A stretch of 64,000 nucleotides of DNA from Ancylomarina euxina (GTDB taxonomy: Bacteria; Bacteroidota; Bacteroidia; Bacteroidales; Marinifilaceae). Made by a program: the position numbers and the translations under genes. The notes under the pieces are model-generated. The model was not told where the DNA came from. It did no database searches and saw nothing but the letters and a program-made list of their open reading frames with translations. The stretch covers positions 141,624 through 205,623 of the forward strand of contig NZ_QQWG01000007.1 of NCBI RefSeq assembly GCF_003863355.1, read 5' to 3'. Of this stretch, positions 46,097-55,637 are shown piece after piece (position 1 is the first letter of the stretch; each line of letters begins with the position of its first letter).

Positions 46097-46231
46097 ATGA
46101 TGCAATTAATTTGTATAATATGTTTGATTACGAAGTTTTTCTTCTAATTTCGGCCTTTAAAAAGATGGAGAATAATTTTAAAACCATCTCAAAGTTAACA
46201 TTCTATATATTAAAAACAATACTCTTAACTG

Positions 46232-47245
46232 ATGATTCAAATTCAAGCATTTGCCCATAAAGACAACCATATCAAGCATTTTGTTCTTACAAATAATAAT
46301 GGTATTTGCGCAAAAATCACGAATTACGGAGCCATCCTTACCTCCCTAACACTACCTTTAGAATCAGGAGAGAGAGAAATTGTGTTGGGTTTTGATTCAT
46401 TGAAAGACTATAAAAATAAATCTTACCTAAAAGATTACCCCTACTTCGGAGCCATTATTGGACGATATGCCAATAGAATTAATCAGGGTAAAGTAAGGAT
46501 TGATGGTAAAACTATTCAACTACCCACAAATCATGGGAAGCATCACTTGCATGGCGGTTATTCTGGTTTTGATAAACGAACATGGGATGCTGAAATTGTA
46601 GGTAAATCAAGGCTCCAATTAAGCTTATTAAGTATGGATGGGGATGAAGATTTTCCAGGCAATATGAAACTAACAGTCATCTATGAATTAAATGATGAAA
46701 ATGAGTTAGCCATCTACTATTCTGCCACTTGCGATAAAACGAGCCCAATCAATCTCACCTCACATACTTATTTCAACTTTACGGGTGGTGAAGAAAACAT
46801 CTTGAATCATGAACTTCAAATTGATTCGGATCAAATACTTGAAAACAACACAGAACTAATTCCTACAGGTAAATATCTGGATGTTAAGCATACAGCTTTC
46901 GATTTCAGAGCTCAAAAGAAGATTAATCAGGATATAAAGGCTGTAGAAAATTACGACAACTGCTTTGTTTTAAAAACCGAAGGCAAAACGCTTAAAAAAG
47001 TGGCTGAAGTTTACGAAGAAAAGTCAAATATCAGCATGGAAGTTTCAACAGATTTCCCTGGCTTACAACTTTACACAGGCATGTTTATCAATATTGAAGG
47101 ACATAAGAAATTTGGTCCTTTTTCTGGACTTGCTCTTGAAACACAAGGCTACCCTGATGCGCCAAACCAAGAGAACTTCTCACATGGCTTTATTCATCCT
47201 GGGGAAGTATACCAACATCAAACCCGTTATAAATTTCATTTCTAG
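46232..47245 (+). CDS. galM: Aldose 1-epimerase (mutarotase)
   Basis: A 337-residue galactose mutarotase that converts beta- to alpha-galactose for galactokinase. The family blocks are GAIIGRYANRINQGK (catalytic Arg), NHGKHHLHGGYSGFDKR and LTSHTYFNFTGG, with the general-acid His in the last and a C-terminal Glu in ALETQGYPDAPNQ. It is divergent from the GntR regulator and separately followed by a terminator at 47334-47367. Confidence 0.95.
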   Translation: MIQIQAFAHKDNHIKHFVLTNNNGICAKITNYGAILTSLTLPLESGEREIVLGFDSLKDYKNKSYLKDYPYFGAIIGRYANRINQGKVRIDGKTIQLPTNHGKHHLHGGYSGFDKRTWDAEIVGKSRLQLSLLSMDGDEDFPGNMKLTVIYELNDENELAIYYSATCDKTSPINLTSHTYFNFTGGEENILNHELQIDSDQILENNTELIPTGKYLDVKHTAFDFRAQKKINQDIKAVENYDNCFVLKTEGKTLKKVAEVYEEKSNISMEVSTDFPGLQLYTGMFINIEGHKKFGPFSGLALETQGYPDAPNQENFSHGFIHPGEVYQHQTRYKFHF

Positions 47246-47632
47246 AAAACAGATTATTCACTCATAAGAGATACGACATAAAGCTAGTCAACCTGCCCGA
47301 TAATAAAGAGGGGGCTAAGCTAATAAAAAAGACAAAAGCTACTCCTTTTAGGGAATAGCTTTTTTTGCTTCATAATTAACATATACATTAAATTGTACAA
47401 ACGCTATTACAGAAATAAAAAAACACAAACACATTTAAAACACAACAAAATATTAAAAAAAGTTAAATCAATATTTATTAAAAACGATTTAACTATACTT
47501 GTAAAGATCAATTATTCACAAAACACCAAAAACATAAAAACAACCTTTCAAACAATGAAATAACACCCTGAAAACACACTAAATATAAACAATAAGATAA
47601 TCAGTCATAATACTAACCCGACCAAATCCAGT
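47246..47632. other. Intergenic region: terminator and AT-rich leader of the exporter operon
   Basis: The terminator of galM is at 47334-47367. The rest is very AT-rich and holds the promoter of the six-gene exporter operon; TATACTTG near 47494 resembles the Bacteroidota -7 box but is not certain. I looked for a short peptide gene that the exporter could secrete and found none. Confidence 0.45.
47334..47367 (+). terminator. Rho-independent terminator
   Basis: AAAAGCTACTCC pairs with GGGAATAGCTTTT with one mismatch, followed by T residues, downstream of galM. Confidence 0.75.
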
Positions 47633-48859
47633 ATGACAATCTTTTCAAAACAAAAAACACTAATCCTCAAAGTTTTATTTTTATCTGCTACAATTTCATC
47701 ATGCCATTATAAACAAAATGATATATACACACATCAGGTTGAGCATAAAAACTTCACAGATAATTTAACTGTAATTGGTGAACTTCAGCCCTCGAGTTCC
47801 TTAAATATTTCATGTCCTCGTTTAAGAGCCGATGCAAGCATCTCCTATCTAATTAAACATGGTAAATTGGTTGAAAAAGGAGATACAATTTGCATCCTCG
47901 AAGCCAAGGAAATTGCAAATAAGTATGAACAAGCTAAGTCTGATTTAGATAATGCCAAAGCTGAATACAGAAAAACCGAAGCGCAATTAAATCTAAACAC
48001 ACAGCTACTGATCGCGCAAAAAGAAACCATAGAAGCCAGTGAAGCCATAAAAAAATTAGATAGCATACAGCAAAAATTTGTCTCAAACTCTCGTAAACAA
48101 ATTATTGGTCTCGAACTAAAAAAAGCTGAGCTAGAAAAACAAAAGGTGGTGAATCGACTGAATAGTTTAAAAAAGATCAACAAATCAAAGCTCAGTCAAA
48201 AGCAAATTAAAATTAAACAAGCCGAAAACCAGCTAAGTAGTGCCAAGTCTCTTTTAAATCAACTAATTATAACGGCTCCCAACTCAGGTACATTTTTGCG
48301 TGCAAAACAACGCAGAAGTAATAAATTAATAAATGAAGGAGATATTGTTTGGGGGGGAATGGCTATAGCTAAAATTCCAAATTCTGCATCCTATCAAGTC
48401 AAATTCTTTCTGACTGAACAAGAGTGCAAGCAGATAGAAAAAGATTTCCCTTTTGAAGGCCATTCAAAATCCAATGAAATAATTACAGGCCTAATTAAAA
48501 ACAAAGCCCCGGTTGGAAAACCTGTTGAAGAAAATTCTGAAGTCAAGGTATTTGAAGTCATTGCTAAAATTGACTCGATAAACTTTGAACCCAAACCAGG
48601 CCAATCGGTTGGCTGTGACATTATAACGAAATCAATTCCAGATGCCTATATCATACCCCTACTGGCCGTATTCCCCGAAGATAGTATGCAAGTCGTGTAT
48701 GTCGCACATCAAAATAAATTTGAAAAACGCAGCATAACAATCGCTTATAAAAATGCCATTCAAGCTGTCGTAAAAAGCGGATTTACGGCAGAAGAAAAAA
48801 TAGCTCTTATTAAACCACACAAAAATCTAATCCTGAAAAAAGATACCTCCGATGAATAA
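47633..48859 (+). CDS. Periplasmic adaptor lipoprotein (HlyD/MacA type), first of three
   Basis: A 408-residue membrane fusion protein. A lipobox-like Ile-Ser-Ser-Cys lies near residue 24. The first lipoyl half (LIKHGKLVEKGDTICILEA) is followed by a helical hairpin of about 110 residues (about 95-205), the second lipoyl half (ITAPNSGTFLRAKQRRS) and a barrel domain with PKPGQSVGCDIITKS. It belongs to the adaptor family that links inner-membrane exporters with TolC. It is the first gene of six, and its end overlaps the second adaptor by 8 bp. Confidence 0.87.
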   Translation: MTIFSKQKTLILKVLFLSATISSCHYKQNDIYTHQVEHKNFTDNLTVIGELQPSSSLNISCPRLRADASISYLIKHGKLVEKGDTICILEAKEIANKYEQAKSDLDNAKAEYRKTEAQLNLNTQLLIAQKETIEASEAIKKLDSIQQKFVSNSRKQIIGLELKKAELEKQKVVNRLNSLKKINKSKLSQKQIKIKQAENQLSSAKSLLNQLIITAPNSGTFLRAKQRRSNKLINEGDIVWGGMAIAKIPNSASYQVKFFLTEQECKQIEKDFPFEGHSKSNEIITGLIKNKAPVGKPVEENSEVKVFEVIAKIDSINFEPKPGQSVGCDIITKSIPDAYIIPLLAVFPEDSMQVVYVAHQNKFEKRSITIAYKNAIQAVVKSGFTAEEKIALIKPHKNLILKKDTSDE

Positions 48860-50072
48860 ACTAAGCATCTTCTTATTAATTCTCATTTGCACTGCATGTT
48901 CTCCTAATGGAAAAAATGACATTTCACTCTACAAAGTAAAGAAGGGTAATCTCTCCATAAGCTTAACCGAAGAAGGAGAATTAAGAGCATCTAATTCGAT
49001 CAATATTTCTTCGCCAGCCATTTCATGGCGTTTTGGTAATCTTAAAATCATCAAAATCATTGATGACGGAACAGAAGTGACTAAAGGCGATACAGTGATG
49101 ATATTCGACCCATCTGAAGTTGGAAAAGCCATTGAGCAGTCGAAAAATGAATTGGACATTGCAAAAGCAGAGTTGGAAAAAAACAAAGCTGAGCAAGCCT
49201 CCAAATTGGAAGAGTTAGAATCGAACTTTAAGGTCACAGAAATCTCACATCGCATTTCTGAAATAAACTTTGAATTGGCTGAATATGAAGCAGAAGTAAC
49301 AAAGAGAGAGATTGAGCTTAAATTAAAAAAAGCTAAAATATCATTGGGTAAAGCTAAGGGAGAAATCTTAAACACAAAAAAAATTCAACACGAAGAGTTA
49401 CAACAGTCTCTCCTAAAGATAAAACAGCTAGAAGCTAAGGTAATCGAAGCAACAGATGCACTTAAGAGTCTTACCATAATTAGTCCAGCTCCAGGTATTG
49501 CAATATTAACTAAAAACTGGAGCACCAATAACAAATGGCAAGTTGGGGATCAAACATGGTCAGGTAATCCTATGATTAGTCTTCCTGATCTAAGTCAAAT
49601 TGTATCCACAGTAAAGATCAACGAAATTGATATTTCAAAGATTCGTTCCTCACAAAAGGTTGAGATTAAATTAGACGCCTACTCCGATACAGTATTCTCT
49701 GCACAAGTAAGCAAAATTGCCAATTTGGCCGAAAGCAAAAATGGGAAAGATAAGATCAAGGTTTTTCCCATAGAGACCTTAATTGATGGAACATCACCCA
49801 AATTACTCCCAGGAATGACGGTTAGCTGTAAAATATTGATTGACGAAATAAAAGATGAACTCCTCATACCCGTAGATGCCTTGTATTCTGAAAAAAATCA
49901 ACACTGGGTTTACTTAAAATCAGGAAGTAGCTTCAAAAAAACAAATGTTGGAATAGGTGCTTCAAATAGCGATTTTGTCATTATTAAAGAAGGTATAAAA
50001 GAAGGAGATCATCTCGCCTTATCTGATCCCTTTCCTAAAAATGAATCAAAGAATAAGCAGGACGAATTATAA
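48852..50072 (+). CDS. Periplasmic adaptor lipoprotein, second of three
   Basis: A 406-residue adaptor with the lipobox Leu-Ile-Cys-Thr-Ala-Cys near residue 16. It has the same layout as its neighbours: lipoyl half (KIIDDGTEVTKGDTVMIFDP), long coiled hairpin (about 75-200, rich in Lys and Glu), second lipoyl half (LTIISPAPGIAILTKNWS), beta-barrel with IKLDAYSDTVFSAQVSKIA and a C-terminal domain. It is paralogous to, but clearly different from, the genes on each side. Start and stop overlap or nearly touch the neighbours, so all three adaptors come from one transcript. Confidence 0.87.
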   Translation: MNKLSIFLLILICTACSPNGKNDISLYKVKKGNLSISLTEEGELRASNSINISSPAISWRFGNLKIIKIIDDGTEVTKGDTVMIFDPSEVGKAIEQSKNELDIAKAELEKNKAEQASKLEELESNFKVTEISHRISEINFELAEYEAEVTKREIELKLKKAKISLGKAKGEILNTKKIQHEELQQSLLKIKQLEAKVIEATDALKSLTIISPAPGIAILTKNWSTNNKWQVGDQTWSGNPMISLPDLSQIVSTVKINEIDISKIRSSQKVEIKLDAYSDTVFSAQVSKIANLAESKNGKDKIKVFPIETLIDGTSPKLLPGMTVSCKILIDEIKDELLIPVDALYSEKNQHWVYLKSGSSFKKTNVGIGASNSDFVIIKEGIKEGDHLALSDPFPKNESKNKQDEL

Positions 50073-50086
50073 ACCCCAACTTCATT

Positions 50087-51292
50087 ATGGAAAAAGTAAA
50101 AATCCTATTACTGGCGGGAATGCTATTCTTCATTTCCTGCAGCAAGAATAATAAAGACTCAGAATTTCAAATCCAAAAGGGAAGTTTTAAAGCTTCGATA
50201 ACAGAAACGGGTGAGTTATTAGCCATTAATGCAGTCAGTATCAACATGCCATCTATCGGATTTAGGTATGGCTGGCAATTTAAGATTGTTGATTTGGTTG
50301 ATAATGGTACCCTGATAAAGATTGGTGAAAAGATTGCTAAAATTGACGAAGCAACAGTTCGTAAAAGAATCATTGAACTTGAGACGCAATACAATCTGGA
50401 GCAAGCCAATTTAAACAAACAGATCATTGAGCAGGATAATCAAGTACAAAGTTTAGAAATAGCCCTTGAAGAAGAACAGGCTAATTACGAACTAAAAAAA
50501 CTCGAGTTGGAAACCTTTAAATTTGAGTCGCCACGAAAAAGAAATATCAAGCAACTTGAATTTGAACAGGTTCAAATTAATCGAACCAAAGCGATTCGAA
50601 ATATTCAACGCCAAAAAATCATAAAAGAAAATCAGATTAAAATTCAAAAGCTGAAGGTTAATCAAATTAAACTGGATATTGAGCAAGCCTACATCGCCGT
50701 CAAAAAACTGGATATTGTCAGTCCAATAAACGGTATTGTACAACTCAAGGAAAACAGAAGATCCAAACAGAATTATAAGATTGGTGATGAAATATTCTTA
50801 AATCAGTCTTTTGCCCTAGTTCCAGATATCAATTCGATGAAGGTGAAAACCAGTATCAATGAACTTGATTATAAAAAAGTGCGATTAGGACAAAAGGTTA
50901 AGGTTAGATTAGACGCCCTGCCTGAAGTCGTATTTGATGGTAAAATTAGCTCCTTAGGCAAACTCAGTAAACCAAAAGAGAAAGACAGCAAAATTAAGGT
51001 GTTCGATGCTGAAATCACAATCATTAATAATGATGAACGATTAAAGCCGGGAATGACAGTAAGTTGTCAGATTCTTTATGCCGATTATCAAAATGTGATG
51101 TATGTGCATAACGATTGTTTGCTACGCGAAAAGGGTAAATACTACATTTTTCCAGAAAAGGGTAAAAAACGAGAAGTTAAAGTTGGCTCTTCTAACAATA
51201 ACTACACGGTTATCCTTGGCGAACAAATAGAGGGACAAGCCTTACTTCAGGCCAACAGAAAGAAAAAACCAAAAAGTGAACAAGAGGCTTAA
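50087..51292 (+). CDS. Periplasmic adaptor lipoprotein, third of three
   Basis: A 401-residue adaptor (lipobox Phe-Phe-Ile-Ser-Cys, Cys near residue 18). The lipoyl half VDLVDNGTLIKIGEKIAKID is followed by a long hairpin (about 80-205), the second lipoyl half LDIVSPINGIVQLKENRRS, and the barrel segment VRLDALPEVVFDGKISSLG, close to that of the second adaptor. It is 14 bp after that gene. A gap of 58 bp then leads to the permease. Confidence 0.87.
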   Translation: MEKVKILLLAGMLFFISCSKNNKDSEFQIQKGSFKASITETGELLAINAVSINMPSIGFRYGWQFKIVDLVDNGTLIKIGEKIAKIDEATVRKRIIELETQYNLEQANLNKQIIEQDNQVQSLEIALEEEQANYELKKLELETFKFESPRKRNIKQLEFEQVQINRTKAIRNIQRQKIIKENQIKIQKLKVNQIKLDIEQAYIAVKKLDIVSPINGIVQLKENRRSKQNYKIGDEIFLNQSFALVPDINSMKVKTSINELDYKKVRLGQKVKVRLDALPEVVFDGKISSLGKLSKPKEKDSKIKVFDAEITIINNDERLKPGMTVSCQILYADYQNVMYVHNDCLLREKGKYYIFPEKGKKREVKVGSSNNNYTVILGEQIEGQALLQANRKKKPKSEQEA

Positions 51293-51350
51293 ACCCTTAA
51301 GATCATATCATTGAAACATCCCAATTAATTGTCAAAATAACAGAATCTTT

Positions 51351-52589
51351 ATGCAATTAGAAGAAAACGTACAAGCTGCCTTTAACGGTTTGAGAGAGCA
51401 CAAGTTCAGATCCTTCCTGACCATGCTGGGTATCATATTCGGCGTAGCTTCCGTCATAGCCATGCTATCCATTGGAGAGGGTGCCAAACGGGAGGCCATC
51501 AAGAAATACCAACAATTAGGTGTCAACAATATTATCATTCGTGACATGGATCTTTCTGATAAGGAATTGGAAAGTGTGAGGGCCAAATTTTCTCCGGGCT
51601 TATCTCTCAAGGATGCACAGGCTATTAAGGATATTGTTCCTCAGATTGTTGACTTAGCCCCACAAGCAGAAAAAAAAGCCGATGTTAAATACCAGGACAA
51701 ATCCATTAAAGCAACTCTTATTGGTGTGACGCCCAGCTATTCAGAAATTCTCAACTACACAACCGAAAGTGGGAGTTTTGTTAATAAAGATCACCAAAAC
51801 AGACAATTAAAGGTTTGCGTGATTGGGACAGATATCGCTTCAAAATTTTTCACTGTTGACGATCCTATAGGACAGAGCATTAAAGTTGATGACCAATGGC
51901 TGGAAGTGATTGGTGTGTTGAATAGCAAATCACTTTTTACAGAAACAGTTGGTGAACTGGCTTCCCGGGATTTAAATTCCGATATCTACATCCCGCTTTC
52001 TACCTTTCACAAACGATTCGAAAAAGAAAAATTACTTTCAAGCGAATTAAAACAAATAACGATAAAACTAGAAGGCTCTGAGAATATTAGCCAAATATCA
52101 AATATTGTTGAAAACTTAATCAATCGTCATCATTTCAACAATAAGGATTTCAGTATTGTAATCCCCATTGAATTATTGAAACAGGAAGAAAAAGAACGAC
52201 GTATTTATAATATTCTCCTGGGGTCGATTGCTGCCATTTCATTATTGGTAGGCGGTATTGGTATTATGAACATCATGCTTGCCACAGTAATGGAACGAAC
52301 CAGAGAAATTGGTGTACGTAGAGCCATTGGCGCTAAAAAAGACGACATTCTTTCACAATTCATCACCGAATCACTGGTACTAAGTATTACAGGTGGAGTT
52401 ATTGGCGTTATTTTAGGCTTAACTCTCTCCATTACCATCTCATTATCCACTGCCATTACAACGAGTGTTACGCTATACTCAGTTCTTATAGCCTTTTTAT
52501 TTTCAGTACTTGTAGGTGTTACTTTTGGCTATTTGCCAGCACGAAAAGCAGCCCGTTTGAGTCCTATTGAATCCATTCGTTACGAATAA
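51351..52589 (+). CDS. MacB-like ABC permease (FtsX fold)
   Basis: A 412-residue permease with one N-terminal helix (FLTMLGIIFGVASVIAMLSI), a periplasmic MacB core of about 220 residues and three C-terminal helices. The conserved ERTREIGVRRAIGAKKDDI is the coupling helix, and the end LPARKAARLSPIESIRYE is typical. The ATPase is separate (next gene, 12 bp on), as in Bacteroidota, not fused as in E. coli MacB. MacB-type machines use ATP to drive export of peptides, lipids or drugs from the periplasm by mechanotransmission through the adaptor. Confidence 0.92.
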   Translation: MQLEENVQAAFNGLREHKFRSFLTMLGIIFGVASVIAMLSIGEGAKREAIKKYQQLGVNNIIIRDMDLSDKELESVRAKFSPGLSLKDAQAIKDIVPQIVDLAPQAEKKADVKYQDKSIKATLIGVTPSYSEILNYTTESGSFVNKDHQNRQLKVCVIGTDIASKFFTVDDPIGQSIKVDDQWLEVIGVLNSKSLFTETVGELASRDLNSDIYIPLSTFHKRFEKEKLLSSELKQITIKLEGSENISQISNIVENLINRHHFNNKDFSIVIPIELLKQEEKERRIYNILLGSIAAISLLVGGIGIMNIMLATVMERTREIGVRRAIGAKKDDILSQFITESLVLSITGGVIGVILGLTLSITISLSTAITTSVTLYSVLIAFLFSVLVGVTFGYLPARKAARLSPIESIRYE

Positions 52590-52601
52590 ATCTCCTGAAT
52601 C

Positions 52602-53321
52602 ATGCTAATCGAAATTAAAGACTTAAGAAAAAAATATATCATGGGAGAAATGGAGGTTGAAGCTCTACGAGGCGTCAATCTCAACATCTCGACCAACGAA
52701 TTTGTATCCATCATGGGACCATCGGGTTCTGGTAAGTCAACGCTTATGAATATACTGGGATGTTTGGATACACCTAGTTCAGGACAATACCTCTTCGATT
52801 CTATAGATATTTCATCTCGAACAGATGATGAACTCTCTGAAATTCGAAATCAAAAAATTGGATTCATTTTCCAGACCTTTAACCTTCTACCCAAGTTGGA
52901 TGCCTTGCAAAATGTCGAGTTACCCCTAATCTATTCAGGCGTTGAAAAACACCTTAGGAAAGATCTCGCAAAAAAGGCACTGAAAAGATTGGGTCTGGAA
53001 AACAGGATGAATCACAAACCTAATGAATTATCGGGTGGACAAAGACAACGAGTAGCCATAGCACGTGCTTTGGTTACCAATCCTGGGATTATACTTGCTG
53101 ATGAACCTACAGGAAATCTCGATACTAAAACAGGATTCGAAATTATGGAGATTTTTAAAGAATTACACCAGGAAGGCAATACCATAATTCTAATTACCCA
53201 CGAACCCGAAATTGCTGAACAAGCTGATCGGGGCATTATCATTCGCGACGGACTCATTACAAAAGATGCACTCAACACAACAATCATCAGCCCTAACAAA
53301 ACTATTCTAACCCAAGTATAA
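52602..53321 (+). CDS. MacB/LolD-type ABC ATPase
   Basis: A 239-residue ABC ATPase. Walker A is [12 protein letters not shown], the Q-loop is in [14 protein letters not shown], the signature is [15 protein letters not shown], Walker B is [12 protein letters not shown] and the switch His is in LITHEPEIA. It belongs to the LolD/MacB cluster. It follows the permease with 12 bp and is followed by the TolC gene after 22 bp. Confidence 0.95.
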   Translation: MLIEIKDLRKKYIMGEMEVEALRGVNLNISTNEFVSIMGPSGSGKSTLMNILGCLDTPSSGQYLFDSIDISSRTDDELSEIRNQKIGFIFQTFNLLPKLDALQNVELPLIYSGVEKHLRKDLAKKALKRLGLENRMNHKPNELSGGQRQRVAIARALVTNPGIILADEPTGNLDTKTGFEIMEIFKELHQEGNTIILITHEPEIAEQADRGIIIRDGLITKDALNTTIISPNKTILTQV

Positions 53322-53343
53322 GCCGTTCAAAAAGAGCAAAAAT

Positions 53344-54846
53344 ATGATACACATACAAAGAATAACAGCCATATTACTACTATTTTTCTCCTTCTGCATT
53401 ACACTTAAAGCTCAAGAGACTCTAGTTATGAAACTGGATTTGGAAACCAGTATTAGAATTGCAAAAGATCAGAGCTACACGATGCTGATGTTAAAAGAGG
53501 GCTTAAATGCAGCTCAATATGACCTAAAAGCAGCAAACAGTTCTTTCAAGACTCATATTAATATGGATATAACAGCTCCGAATTACTCAGAATCAATTAT
53601 TGATTTTCAGGATACAGAAGGCATGACTTATTTTTCGAATAAACAACTGTCCTACTCTGGAAATCTGACCATCGATCAACCCTTACCTACTGATGGACGC
53701 CTATTTGTTCGCTCAGGCATATACAATACCGATGATTACGATCAGGATGAAAAATTCATGAAACTACAGACCCGAATCGGATTAACACAACCTATTCAGT
53801 CTCTATACGCTTACAACTCAATAAAATCTGAATATGAGAAAGCCCGTTTGAATTACGATTTAACCAGCAAACGATTAAAAAGAAATGAACTGGATTTGAT
53901 CTATAGAGTAAGTAAAGCCTTTTACGATCTGAATGCTTCAAAAGAACATATGAGCATTACTAAAATGTCTATGGATCGACTTTCGAAAGCTTATGAAATT
54001 GCTCAAAACAAATACAAAGCGGGTCTAATTAGAGAAGTTGAAGCCTTGCAGATGGAAGTCGATTTAGGAGAAGCAAAAAACGCATACGACCTTGCAACAG
54101 TAAACCATTCTACACAACTAAATGTGTTTAAGCAAGTTTTAGGCCTTCCATTGTCTGAAAACATTGAGTTGGAAAGTAATTTTGATTACGACCCCATAGA
54201 AATTGATATTAAGATTGCTTTGAAAAAGGCATTGGAAAACAGATTAGAACTAAAAGAACAGCAACTACAGATCGATCTAACCAATATTGAGTTAAAACGC
54301 ATTAAATCGAAAGGAACCATATCGGGAGATTTAGAAGCCTATTATGATTTTGTTGGAATGGATAAGTATGATATCAATAAGAGTTTGGGAGGTGCCATTA
54401 ACGGAACATGGGGAACTCTACAAGACAGACCTGCAAACTTTGGTGTCCTGTTAAAGCTAAAAATTCCTATTCTCGATTGGGGGGAAAACCGATCGCGTGT
54501 AAAAGCCGTAAAAGCACAAATCAGACAAAGTGTTTACCAGCAAGAAGCACAAACTGTCGAAATAGAAAGTCAGGTTATAAGAACCGTAAATGAAGTACAC
54601 AGTACTCTAAGGCGATTAGAGCTATTGAAAAAGAACAAAGTGATAGCTGAAAAAAGTTTTGCCATATCACAAAACAGATTCTCAAATGGTGATATCGATA
54701 GTCAAACATTGGCACTTGATCGTGAACGTTTGGACAAAACCAACGAATCACACCTAAGAGCTTTTATTGATTACAAACTAAAATTGGCTGACCTTATGCG
54801 TAAAACCTTTTACGATTTCGAAAAAAATCAGGATGTGATTTATTAA
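53344..54846 (+). CDS. TolC-family outer-membrane efflux protein
   Basis: A 500-residue TolC-type channel subunit with a signal peptide (LLLFFSFCITLKAQE). The two repeat halves (about 35-260 and 280-495) contain long helices, for example ASKEHMSITKMSMDRLSKAY and RFSNGDIDSQTLALDRERLD. It completes the tripartite system of the operon. It is distant from the TolC protein at 20986-22275. Bidirectional terminator hairpins follow at 54870-54960. Confidence 0.92.
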   Translation: MIHIQRITAILLLFFSFCITLKAQETLVMKLDLETSIRIAKDQSYTMLMLKEGLNAAQYDLKAANSSFKTHINMDITAPNYSESIIDFQDTEGMTYFSNKQLSYSGNLTIDQPLPTDGRLFVRSGIYNTDDYDQDEKFMKLQTRIGLTQPIQSLYAYNSIKSEYEKARLNYDLTSKRLKRNELDLIYRVSKAFYDLNASKEHMSITKMSMDRLSKAYEIAQNKYKAGLIREVEALQMEVDLGEAKNAYDLATVNHSTQLNVFKQVLGLPLSENIELESNFDYDPIEIDIKIALKKALENRLELKEQQLQIDLTNIELKRIKSKGTISGDLEAYYDFVGMDKYDINKSLGGAINGTWGTLQDRPANFGVLLKLKIPILDWGENRSRVKAVKAQIRQSVYQQEAQTVEIESQVIRTVNEVHSTLRRLELLKKNKVIAEKSFAISQNRFSNGDIDSQTLALDRERLDKTNESHLRAFIDYKLKLADLMRKTFYDFEKNQDVIY

Positions 54847-54869
54847 ATCTTTTGAAAGAAGTGAATCAT

Positions 54870-54960
54870 CCTAGAATAAGTTGACAGAAAATCAATTTAT
54901 TCTAGGACTAGACATACAGTTGACAAAAGAGTATTATTTATTAAAAATAATACTCTTTTA
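54870..54960. terminator. Two hairpins between convergent genes, bidirectional terminator
   Basis: CCTAGAATAA/TTATTCTAGG (54870-54906) is followed by a second hairpin with 14-bp arms starting AAAAGAGTATTATT (54925-54959). The second stem is flanked by A and T runs, so it can act in both directions for the TolC gene and the minus-strand gene at 54987. Confidence 0.75.
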
Positions 54961-54986
54961 TAAATTATCAGAATTGGTACAGAATT

Positions 54987-55274
54987 CTACATTGACAAAC
55001 CAACAATAGTGGCTAAAGTACCTGCAACTAGAAAAATCATTATAACTCCTATTAAACTAATAACCAAACCTGCAACAGATAAGCCCATTCCTTTATTTAT
55101 CTTTTTAGCTTTTGAAATACCCATAGCACTAAAAATGAGTCCTAATAGCCACATAACCCAGCCAATAAAAGGAATCCATCCTAAAAATAAGGTTAGTAAT
55201 GCCAATACAAAACCTGCAGTTCCTATTCCATTACTTCTAGTATCAACAATCTGAATTGTTTGTTCACTCATCAT
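54987..55274 (-). CDS. Small two-helix membrane protein (DUF4190-like)
   Basis: A 95-residue protein with two pairs of hydrophobic segments, GFVLALLTLFLGWIPFIGWV and GLVISLIGVIMIFLVAGTLA, joined by a short basic loop (SKAKKINKG). This layout is that of the DUF4190 and related small membrane proteins. A start at the second Met (55271) is as likely as the first. The function is unknown. Confidence 0.7.
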   Translation of the reverse strand: MMSEQTIQIVDTRSNGIGTAGFVLALLTLFLGWIPFIGWVMWLLGLIFSAMGISKAKKINKGMGLSVAGLVISLIGVIMIFLVAGTLATIVGLSM

Positions 55275-55637
55275 ATTAAATTTAAAATTCTGCCTTACCT
55301 TATTTTGGGGATTAGTCAGGTCAAATTCTTATCCCATATTTCAAAGTTCATGTTCGTTTTATGATTACGAGTATCAAATTTATGAAAATTAGAATGACAA
55401 ACAAAAAATACATAATATTAGATTAAAGTTATTTTCACAAACAAGATTATATGTCAAATTATTTATTTTGATCTTTAAATAAATAGTCGCAACATATTCT
55501 GAAACCTGACTGTTAAATGGAATTAATTTCTGAAATAGGTATTCGATTACTGGACATATAGGATCACATATTACCCAAACATGATAGGAATGAGTTCAGA
55601 AAGCTCACCCAAAACCAGAATAAAGATATCCATGAAT
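55275..55637. other. Intergenic region, no gene seen
   Basis: 363 bp lying upstream of the small membrane protein gene and downstream of the nitronate monooxygenase gene, both on the minus strand. Only very short open frames occur. It should carry the promoter of the membrane protein gene. Confidence 0.4.

Noticed and set aside
47368..47632. Short peptide gene that the three-adaptor pump would export
   Set aside because: All short frames in this AT-rich leader are under a dozen codons or lack a start; no leader peptide with a Gly-Gly site is seen.
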